From Emergencia sp. (GTDB lineage: Bacteria > Bacillota > Clostridia > Peptostreptococcales > Anaerovoracaceae): a stretch of 39,098 nt of DNA. Shown in pieces: positions 33,075-39,098 of the stretch. Under the pieces are notes generated by a model. That model saw only the letters and a program-made list of their open reading frames with translations. It ran no database searches and was not told the DNA's origin. The first letter of the stretch is position 1. The number at the start of each line of letters is the position of its first letter. Position numbers and translations under genes: made by a program. Location: positions 1-39,098 of the forward strand of contig JALEOD010000014.1 in the NCBI GenBank assembly GCA_022767345.1, written 5' to 3'.

Positions 33075-33125
33075 CTGCAACAGCATAGCGGCTCAGCCGC
33101 AACAAAATTGTTATTTTCATAACAA
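33064..33125. repeat. Palindromes upstream of the second sigma-54 promoter
   Basis: CTGTTGC-N6-GCAACAG (33064-33083, overlapping the end of the dehydrogenase gene), GCGGCT-C-AGCCGC (33088-33100) and TTGTTA-N6-TAACAA (33108-33125). The first and third share the same arm length and 6-base gap. They lie about 30-90 bases upstream of the -24 element, a possible place for an enhancer-binding activator. Confidence 0.5.
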
Positions 33126-33154
33126 ATTCCCGCAAAAAATGCCTTTTTTCCTGT

Positions 33155-33170
33155 TGGCACACTTTTTGCT
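33155..33170 (+). promoter_or_regulatory. Sigma-54 (RpoN) promoter before the DUF362 operon
   Basis: TGGCACACTTTTTGCT: GG at 33156-33157 and GC at 33168-33169 with 10 bases between, an almost perfect -24/-12 promoter. The start site would be near 33181, 40 bases before the ATG of the DUF362 gene. Confidence 0.85.
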
Positions 33171-33221
33171 GTAGATAAGAGTGTCATTATAAATACGTTA
33201 TAATTTTTAAGGAGGAAAGAT

Positions 33222-34514
33222 ATGAGTAAAGGGAAATCATTGGTTGCTCTTGCAAAAGGCGATGATATTCAGGCAAATGTAACGAAAGTTTTTGACTTGA
33301 TGGGCGGTGTTACCAGCGTGATTCGCAAAGGTACTACTGTCGTTCTGAAACCCAATGCCGGACATGCAGAACCGCCGGAAACTTCTGTATGTACCAATCC
33401 TGAGGTAGTAAGGGCTGTCATCCGTGAGGTGAAGAAGGCTGAACCGAAACGAATCATCGTAGCAGAAGCAGCTGCAATCGGCTGTGATACCATGGAATGT
33501 TTCAAAGTAAGCGGAATCCAGGCAGTCGCCGAGGAAGAGGGCGTTGAACTGATGGATATCAAGCGGGATAAGGACCTGGTAAAAGTCGCTGTTCGCGGTT
33601 ACCGTTCCAATATCGATTCCGTAAAGCTGCCCAGATTTTTACTGGAAGCAGATCATTTAATCAATCTGCCAATTCTGAAAGCCCATGCTTCTATGGTATT
33701 CTCCGGCGCTCTTAAGAATATCAAAGGCGTTGTACAGGATAAAGTACATATGGATATGCACAAGCAGAATCTGACTATGGCAATGATGGACGTTTGGTCC
33801 GTATGCCGTGCGGATATCAACATTATGGACGCACATCGCGCTGCATCGGGATATAGCCCTCATATGCCGGTTCCTATTGAGTCCCACATGATTTTAGGCT
33901 CTAAAGACCCAGTTGCTATCGACCGTGTTGCATGTGAGGTTACCGGTATTGATACCACCGCTGTAGACTATTTTAAGGTTGCAGAGGAAACAGGTCTAGG
34001 CAATTACGATATGAATCAGATTGAAGTTGTCGGAAACACAATCGAAGAATCCTATATGAAGATGTGGATTCCGTATATCGGTGATATGAGCACCAGATGG
34101 CCGGAATACGATGTAAGATGCAAGGGCGGCTGCTCCAGCTGTCAGGCACTTCTTGCCATCAACATGGAAGAATTGAAAGCGGTAAACGCTTACGATGAAA
34201 ATGCCGGTATGACTGTTGTAATCGGCGGACTCAATGAAATTCCGGATGATATTCCAGATGAGAAAATTGTACTGCACGGAAACTGCACTAAGAAATATCT
34301 GAAACAGCATCCGGGTGCATATCACATTCTGGGATGCCCTCCCAATGAACCGGCTCTGTACCTGACCATTCAGAGACATGAAACCATCGACGGAACAGGG
34401 GATCAGGAAGATGAAATTATTCGTCCATGCATGGCAAGAGACGCGCAGGTATGGCACGACTACGTTTTCGCTAAGTTCGAAGAATACAAAAAGGAAAATC
34501 CGGAGGCAAAATAA
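33222..34514 (+). CDS. DUF362 domain protein
   Basis: The protein has 430 residues. VVLKPNAGHAEPPETSVCTNP near 46-66, INLPILKAHASMVFSGALKNIKGVVQD near 148-174, and LGSKDPVAIDRVACEVTGID near 227-246 are the DUF362 core. A cysteine group CKGGCSSCQ near 305 may hold a metal or cluster. DUF362 proteins are uncharacterised; many carry or accompany iron-sulfur clusters. First gene after the better sigma-54 promoter, with AAGGAGG before the ATG. Its stop overlaps the ATG of the next gene. Probably part of a catabolic or uptake operon; the chemistry is unknown. Confidence 0.85.
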   Translation: MSKGKSLVALAKGDDIQANVTKVFDLMGGVTSVIRKGTTVVLKPNAGHAEPPETSVCTNPEVVRAVIREVKKAEPKRIIVAEAAAIGCDTMECFKVSGIQAVAEEEGVELMDIKRDKDLVKVAVRGYRSNIDSVKLPRFLLEADHLINLPILKAHASMVFSGALKNIKGVVQDKVHMDMHKQNLTMAMMDVWSVCRADINIMDAHRAASGYSPHMPVPIESHMILGSKDPVAIDRVACEVTGIDTTAVDYFKVAEETGLGNYDMNQIEVVGNTIEESYMKMWIPYIGDMSTRWPEYDVRCKGGCSSCQALLAINMEELKAVNAYDENAGMTVVIGGLNEIPDDIPDEKIVLHGNCTKKYLKQHPGAYHILGCPPNEPALYLTIQRHETIDGTGDQEDEIIRPCMARDAQVWHDYVFAKFEEYKKENPEAK

Positions 34515-34786
34515 TGGACGGTTATATCAGAGTAAAAGCTGGTAAGGAGTTCTGGGATATTCTGGATATCATTTTTACCGATGAATTCATGCAGAAGCAT
34601 ACCAACTTTGAGAGCTTTGAATACTTTCGCTACTCCAGCGCGGTAATGTGCAACTGGGGCGGGGAATATATGATTTATCCGGAAACTGTTTTCAACAATT
34701 TCGTCATTGAAAGCACCGAATTTCAGACCTGGGACGAAATGGTCATGAAAGCGGCGGACGAAAGATTTGCGAAAGAAAAACAATAA
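34514..34786 (+). CDS. 90-residue protein of unknown function in the DUF362 operon
   Basis: Its ATG overlaps the DUF362 stop, so translation is coupled. The protein is soluble and acidic with many aromatic residues (FWDILDIIFTDEFM, FEYFRYSSAVMCNWGGEYMI, FQTWDEMVMKAADERFAKEK). No motif recognised. The coupling suggests it is a partner or subunit of the DUF362 protein. AGGCAAAATA is the only ribosome-site-like sequence, consistent with coupled initiation. Confidence 0.7.
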   Translation: MDGYIRVKAGKEFWDILDIIFTDEFMQKHTNFESFEYFRYSSAVMCNWGGEYMIYPETVFNNFVIESTEFQTWDEMVMKAADERFAKEKQ

Positions 34787-34816
34787 CCCAAATAATAAGA
34801 GACGAGGTAATTACAA

Positions 34817-36136
34817 ATGGCTGACAATAAACCAAAACTCCAGTCTGAAAATACCAAATCCAACTTTGGTAAAGGCTGGCTGATCATTTTTTACTCAATG
34901 ATTATGTTTTTCTTCCTGATCGGTTTCTCTATCGACGGGCAGAATATCGTAATTGATCAGTGGATTAATGCAAACGGCGGCAGCGCAGATCCGGCAGAAT
35001 TAAAACCGCAGCTGCTCAAATTAGCGATGTATGCCGGATTTATCGGTGTAGTTGCGTACTTTGTAATCGGAAGAATTCTGGTCATGGTTGGCGGAAGAGC
35101 GCTTTCTGCAGTATGCCTTGCTTTAGCAGGCGCTTCCTACATCTATTATGGACATTCAACGACTACCACGGGATATTTCATCGGTTTAACCCTGGTTACA
35201 GTATTTATCAACGGCGCTGCTTACATCGGCGGCGGCAATCTGGTAACACAGTGGTTCCCGAAGAAAAAGGGTCTGGCAAACGGATATACCACCATGGGTC
35301 ACAATCTGGGTTCTGCATTTTATGTACCTCTGATCAGCGGATTGATTGGCGCGTTCGGCATCGCGAAAGGTATGACGATGCCTGGCATCGCTGCGATTAT
35401 TATCGCTGTAATCGCTTACTTCATTGTAAGAAACACGCCGCAGGAAAGAGGCATGTATCCTGACAATGTGTCAAAGGAAGTATATGAAGCTGAATATGCA
35501 CAGGAGGCAGAAAACGGCGAACCAAGATGGACAGTCGCTAAGCTCTTAAAGACCAAAGAGATGTGGTTCGTTGCCATCATCATCGGCATCAACCAGCTGG
35601 TCACCACCGGTGTAATGAGCCAGATGGTTCCAAGAAACATCGAACTCGGTTTTGCGCCTGAAAAGGCTGTATGGTTAATGACAGTCTGTGCCGTTGTCGG
35701 TGTCTGCGGATCTTATGGATTCGGCTGGCTGGATCAGAAGCTGGGTGTTAAGAAGGCGGTACTCATGTTCCTGGTATGGTACTGTGCAGCGCTGGCTGTG
35801 AATTACGTCCTGAACAGTATGTTAGGTGGATATATCTGCGTAGCAATGGTAGGCGTAGCCATCGGTGCCGCTGCCAACTTCATGACTTCACTTCCTGCAT
35901 CCGTATTCGGAAGACAGAGTTTTGACGTTGTATACTCCATCTACTTCCCGGTTATGCAGATTGTATTGATGATGAACTACTACATCAACGCAAAGGCGCT
36001 GGAACTGACAGGATCCCTGAGAGGCGCTTACCTGGTATTCATTGGCCTGCTGGTTGTCAATATTGTATTGATTAATTGTTTCGACACGAAGAAGTACAAC
36101 CTGGACTATAAGAAGGAAGAAGAATTGAACGCATAA
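34817..36136 (+). CDS. OFA-type major facilitator transporter
   Basis: The protein has 439 residues with 12 predicted membrane helices. Loop 2-3 after GRILVMVGGRALSAV and NLVTQWFPKKKGLANGYTTM near 137-156 are typical of the oxalate:formate antiporter (OFA) branch of the MFS, as is the long cytosolic loop near 205-235. Such carriers exchange or symport small carboxylates. It follows the 90-residue gene by 30 bases in the sigma-54 operon and probably brings in, or exports, the acid handled by its neighbours. Substrate not deducible. Confidence 0.85.
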   Translation: MADNKPKLQSENTKSNFGKGWLIIFYSMIMFFFLIGFSIDGQNIVIDQWINANGGSADPAELKPQLLKLAMYAGFIGVVAYFVIGRILVMVGGRALSAVCLALAGASYIYYGHSTTTTGYFIGLTLVTVFINGAAYIGGGNLVTQWFPKKKGLANGYTTMGHNLGSAFYVPLISGLIGAFGIAKGMTMPGIAAIIIAVIAYFIVRNTPQERGMYPDNVSKEVYEAEYAQEAENGEPRWTVAKLLKTKEMWFVAIIIGINQLVTTGVMSQMVPRNIELGFAPEKAVWLMTVCAVVGVCGSYGFGWLDQKLGVKKAVLMFLVWYCAALAVNYVLNSMLGGYICVAMVGVAIGAAANFMTSLPASVFGRQSFDVVYSIYFPVMQIVLMMNYYINAKALELTGSLRGAYLVFIGLLVVNIVLINCFDTKKYNLDYKKEEELNA

Positions 36137-36169
36137 GAGGCTTTAGAAAAGCTCAGCGCTTTATTGGAT

Positions 36170-36225
36170 ATATTGATATCAATATTTGAAATCTGGACAG
36201 GCTGCTTCCGCTGTGAAGCGGCCTG
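36170..36225 (+). promoter_or_regulatory. Palindrome and hairpin between transporter and thiolase
   Basis: A perfect 16-bp palindrome ATATTGATATCAATAT (36170-36185) may be an operator. CAGGCTGCTTC (36198-36208) pairs with GAAGCGGCCTG (36215-36225) through one T-G pair, with no T run, so it looks more like an mRNA stem than a terminator. The thiolase gene may be read both from upstream and from a local start. Confidence 0.45.
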
Positions 36226-36258
36226 CCCTCATATATGAACAGAAAGGTAGATTTTCAC

Positions 36259-37437
36259 ATGAGAAACGTAGTGATTACAGCGGCCTGCAGAACGCCAATC
36301 GGTACTATCGGCGGCCAGTTTAAAACTTTAACTTCCCTGGATCTTTCCATTCCGGTTATGCAGAATCTTGTCGAAAGAGCAGGTATCAATCCGGCTATGA
36401 TTGAAGACGTTATCTGGGGATGCAATTATCAGAGAACCTATAAAGAGAACAATCTTGCCAGAGTGGCAGCAGTAAAAGCGGGACTTCCTGATTCAGTTCC
36501 CGGCATTACCATTCACAGAAACTGTACATCTTCCATGTCATCGATTCAGTTCGGCTACTACCAGATTAAAGCAGGAGAAGCAGACTGCATTATGGCTGGC
36601 GGAGCTGACAGTATGAGTACAGCGCCTCATATGGTATTTAATGCTCGTTATGGACAGAAATACGGTCATATGGAGCTGCGGGATTCCATGTGGGATTCTC
36701 TGACCAATCTCGGTGTAGGTCCGGCTATGGGCATTACGGCAGAGAATGTAGCCGATGAATACGATGTAACCAGAGAGCAGATGGACGCCTATTCTCTCCG
36801 CTCTCAGCAGAGAGCCGTGGCCGCTATCGATGCGGGCAAATTTAAAGATGAAATCATTCCGATCATCGTAAAAGGCAAAAAGGGTGATACCATCATCGAC
36901 ACAGACGAATATCCGCGGCGCGATGCCAGTCTGGAAAAGCTGGCAAAGCTGAAGCCGACTTTCAAGGAAGACGGCAGAGTAACAGCCGGCAATGCTTCTG
37001 GCATGAATGATGCGGCTTCCGGTGTAATCCTCATGGAGGAAGATAAGGCGAAGGAGCTTGGTGCTCCGATTTTGGCAAGAATTAAAGCGGTAGCAACTAC
37101 AGGGGTTGCGCCTGAGCTGATGGGAATCGGACCCATTAGTGCATCACAAAAGGCACTGGAAAAAGCCGGTCTTACGGTAGAGGATATTGATCTCTTTGAA
37201 ATCAACGAGGCTTTTGCAGCACAGTGTCTTGCCTGCCAGAAAACTTTAGGGATTCCTGATGAAAAACTCAACGTCAACGGCAGTGGCATTTCTCTGGGAC
37301 ACCCTGTAGGCGCAACCGGTTCCAGGCTGGTCATTACCTGCATGTATGAGCTGATGAAGAGAAAGCAGAAGTATGGCCTTGCGACACTTTGCGCCGGCGG
37401 CGGCATGGGCACGGCTGTCATCATTGAGATGGTGTAA
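36259..37437 (+). CDS. Thiolase family acetyl-CoA acyltransferase
   Basis: ATG 36259 gives MRNVVITAACRTPIG, the usual thiolase start; ATG 36235 would add eight unlikely residues. The protein has 392 residues. Nucleophile Cys in HRNCTSSMSSIQFG near residue 87-91, NEAFAAQ near 315, GHPVGATGSR near 347, and CAGGGMGTAVIIE at the end with the second catalytic Cys. It condenses or cleaves acyl-CoA with CoA. The loop after the nucleophile reads CTSSMS rather than the common CGSGM, so chain-length preference may differ from standard acetyl-CoA acetyltransferase. Its stop overlaps the next ATG. Confidence 0.92.
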   Translation: MRNVVITAACRTPIGTIGGQFKTLTSLDLSIPVMQNLVERAGINPAMIEDVIWGCNYQRTYKENNLARVAAVKAGLPDSVPGITIHRNCTSSMSSIQFGYYQIKAGEADCIMAGGADSMSTAPHMVFNARYGQKYGHMELRDSMWDSLTNLGVGPAMGITAENVADEYDVTREQMDAYSLRSQQRAVAAIDAGKFKDEIIPIIVKGKKGDTIIDTDEYPRRDASLEKLAKLKPTFKEDGRVTAGNASGMNDAASGVILMEEDKAKELGAPILARIKAVATTGVAPELMGIGPISASQKALEKAGLTVEDIDLFEINEAFAAQCLACQKTLGIPDEKLNVNGSGISLGHPVGATGSRLVITCMYELMKRKQKYGLATLCAGGGMGTAVIIEMV

Positions 37438-38765
37438 TGAACGCTAAGGATAAAAATGGATTGAAATATCGTCTGGATGATGCCGTTCCCTTTGGTGAAA
37501 ATCTGATGTACGGATTTCAGCAGATTGTTCTGTTTGTTGCGTCGGCTGTAGTGATGCCGGTGGTCGTAGGATATGCCCTGGGTCTGTCTCAGGCGGAGGT
37601 TGCGGCCATGCTGCAGCGGACTTTTGTTCTCTGCGGGGTGATGACCTTGCTGCAGCTCAGATGGGGCCATCGCTTTCCCATTCAGGACGGTCCGGCAGGC
37701 CTCTGGTCGGGACTGTTTCTGCTGATGGTATCCTCTGCGCCGGCCCTTGGTATTTCTCTCGGCGTTCTGCGCACGAATCTGGAAATGGGGATGCTTCTTG
37801 CAGGAGTTATGGTGATGGCACTTTCCGCCAGTGGTCTGATCTGTCTCATGGCAAAGCTGTTTACGCCAATCATCAATGGCCTTCTGATTCTTCTTATGGT
37901 GCTGCAGATTAGTTCCAGCATCGTAAAGGGGATGCTGGGTGTCAGCGATTCGTCCCGGCAGATTGATGGAACCTCTTTTCTTGTTGCGGTTTTTACCATG
38001 ATAGTGATTCTCCTCATCAATCTGTTTACAAAGGGATTCATTCGCAGTATTGCGACATTTATCGGAATGGTAGCAGGTTGGATTCTGGCGGCGGTTCTTG
38101 GCGTTACCGACAAAGTGGATTTTTTCCAAAATGGTCTGATTACGCTGCCAAAACTTTTTGCCTGGGGAAAACCCACTTTTGACGGAGGTATCACTCTGAC
38201 TTGTTTAATCAGTGCTTTTGTGCTGATTTCCATGGTGTTCGCCAGCATTAACGGTATGGGCGCCATGGCGGGAGAAGAGATTACGGAAAAGAAAATGCAG
38301 CGGGCTATCTTTTTTCACGGGATGGCAGCCTTTATGACAGGTGGATTTTCTTCGATTGCGTTTATGCCGTATGTATCTTCTATCGGGGTTGTGGAAATGA
38401 CTGGTGTTGCATCGAGAAGACCGATGTATCTGGCGGCAGGCGGTATGATTTTCATGGGACTGATTGCGCCATTTGGCGCGCTCTTTGCAACCATTCCCGC
38501 CTGCGTAGGAAACGGCGCGCTTATCATTATCTTTGCCTTGTGTATCGGGCAGGCACTCCGTGAATTTAACAAGGTGCAGTTTGAAAGCAGGGAAAACCTG
38601 ATTGTAGGATTGTCTATAATCATCGGCTGCGGCATCATGTTTCTGCCTGCAGGAACATTCAGCGCCATGCCCGCGGTGGCAGCATGTCTTTTATCCAACG
38701 GGCTGATAGTGGGAATGGCGGCGGCGTTTCTGCTGGAACATGTAGTGATGCGGAAAAAATTGTAG
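37437..38765 (+). CDS. NCS2 family nucleobase/cation symporter
   Basis: The protein has 442 residues and about 12-14 membrane helices. FGENLMYGFQQIVLFVASAV near the start and FPIQDGPAGLWSGLF near 80-95 resemble the TM1 and TM3 regions of the purine and uracil/xanthine permease family. ASINGMGAMAGEEIT (about 264-278) carries the TM8 glutamate that binds base in this family, and SIAFMPYVSSIGVVEMTGVASR matches its TM10 signature. The ATG overlaps the thiolase stop. A purine carrier behind a thiolase is unusual; a non-purine substrate is possible. Confidence 0.85.
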   Translation: MNAKDKNGLKYRLDDAVPFGENLMYGFQQIVLFVASAVVMPVVVGYALGLSQAEVAAMLQRTFVLCGVMTLLQLRWGHRFPIQDGPAGLWSGLFLLMVSSAPALGISLGVLRTNLEMGMLLAGVMVMALSASGLICLMAKLFTPIINGLLILLMVLQISSSIVKGMLGVSDSSRQIDGTSFLVAVFTMIVILLINLFTKGFIRSIATFIGMVAGWILAAVLGVTDKVDFFQNGLITLPKLFAWGKPTFDGGITLTCLISAFVLISMVFASINGMGAMAGEEITEKKMQRAIFFHGMAAFMTGGFSSIAFMPYVSSIGVVEMTGVASRRPMYLAAGGMIFMGLIAPFGALFATIPACVGNGALIIIFALCIGQALREFNKVQFESRENLIVGLSIIIGCGIMFLPAGTFSAMPAVAACLLSNGLIVGMAAAFLLEHVVMRKKL

Positions 38766-38790
38766 TTTTAAAGAAACTTTAGAGTTTAAG

Positions 38791-38829
38791 AAGCCGCCCG
38801 CAGTTATTGATGAACTGCGGGCGGCTTTT
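38791..38829 (+). terminator. Strong terminator after the NCS2 gene
   Basis: AAGCCGCCCGCAGTT (38791-38805) pairs with AACTGCGGGCGGCTT (38813-38827) over 7 bases, followed by TT. The T tract is short because the group II intron begins right after it. Confidence 0.95.
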
Positions 38830-38831
38830 GT

Positions 38832-39098
38832 GTGTGCCAGGCATGGCACAATTCTAACGGGTGAAAGTCCCGAGTGCGCGTAGGCAACGACGAAGCACAT
38901 AGCCGAACAGCAAGGGTGTCCACCGCGAGACGGAATCTGAAAGAAGCTGTAAGCAAACCTCTGACCTGACGGACAGGAACCGCATATAAGGCTCGGAAAT
39001 ACGGATAAGGTGGCAAAAGGCACTGAAGTCCAAAAGGTTGCCGGAAGTACGAGTAAATGCGGCAGGTACATGGAGGAAAAGAACACGCACCTTAACTG
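38832..39098 (+). mobile_element. Group II intron, 5' part (cut by window edge)
   Basis: The sequence begins GTGTG (the GUGYG start; 38830 is the alternative first base) followed by the stem GTGCC/GGCAC and AACGGGTGAAAGTCCCGAG, then AAGGGTGTCC and the GACGGACAGGAACCGCATAT region, all typical of domain I of bacterial group II introns. No reverse transcriptase frame is in the window; it should lie downstream. The insertion sits within a few bases of a terminator hairpin, the site preference known for the group IIC class. The class itself is not proven from this part. Confidence 0.85.

Noticed and set aside
36804-38129. 441-codon minus-strand open frame
   Set aside because: It is opposite the thiolase and NCS2 genes, both with clear family motifs, and its product is low in complexity with no domain.

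Overview
The window looks like a chromosome segment of an anaerobic Bacillota, probably class Clostridia. The evidence is AGGAGG ribosome sites, a perfect CIRCE element ahead of hrcA-grpE-dnaK-dnaJ, a Clostridia-style feo locus (DUF2325, two FeoA, FeoB, a Cys-rich tail peptide), a DUF4358/MBOAT/DHHW surface cassette and sigma-54-type promoters ahead of fermentation-type genes. I cannot name the genus.

Layout. 1-975: AT-rich end of a TetR-type regulator and a CPBP membrane protease. 1304-1697: a strong promoter, tRNA-Asn, tRNA-Leu, initiator tRNA-Met and a terminator. 1716-1866: a strongly structured stretch carrying an inverted copy of the tRNA T-arm and a degenerate direct copy of the tRNA 3' end, which reads as the scar of an integrated element. 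2228-7282: a secreted CAP-domain protein, then a probable surface O-acylation cassette (DUF4358 lipoprotein, transglutaminase-like protein, MBOAT, DHHW protein). 7298-11607: a MetA-aspartate kinase fusion with its own promoter and leader terminator, a nucleoid-associated protein and a DUF1848 protein. 11649-11836: a cluster of six copies of an AAAATATGCAC-like motif. 11945-15164: an iron-sulfur protein, a frameshifted AEC transporter, an Mrp/NBP35 ATPase and a lipoprotein. 15606-20142: an XRE regulator, CrcB, a DtxR-type repressor and a divergent ferrous iron uptake operon with three matching palindromic operators. 20201-26228: a nitroreductase-family enzyme and the CIRCE-controlled chaperone operon, whose dnaK is flanked by two copies of a roughly 100-nt hairpin repeat.

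26448-31700 is an AT-rich accessory block: an MNT/HEPN pair whose HEPN gene carries a stop codon, an ECF-like sigma factor with a DUF4367 membrane partner, two secreted proteins of unknown function, a WG-repeat protein and a frameshifted small secreted protein.

31817-38829 looks like a metabolic module under sigma-54 control. Two well-formed -24/-12 promoters precede an iron-dependent alcohol dehydrogenase and a run of DUF362 protein, 90-residue protein, OFA-type transporter, thiolase and NCS2 permease. The last strong terminator is followed within a few bases by the 5' end of a group II intron, which runs off the window.

The observations most worth following are the MetA-aspartate kinase fusion, the sigma-54 module with its unknown 90-residue protein, the AAAATATGCAC cluster, the structured scar beside tRNA-fMet, and the hairpin repeats inside the heat-shock operon. 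Three genes carry single disabling lesions (12382, 26759, 31444), so sequence accuracy should be checked before calling them decayed.
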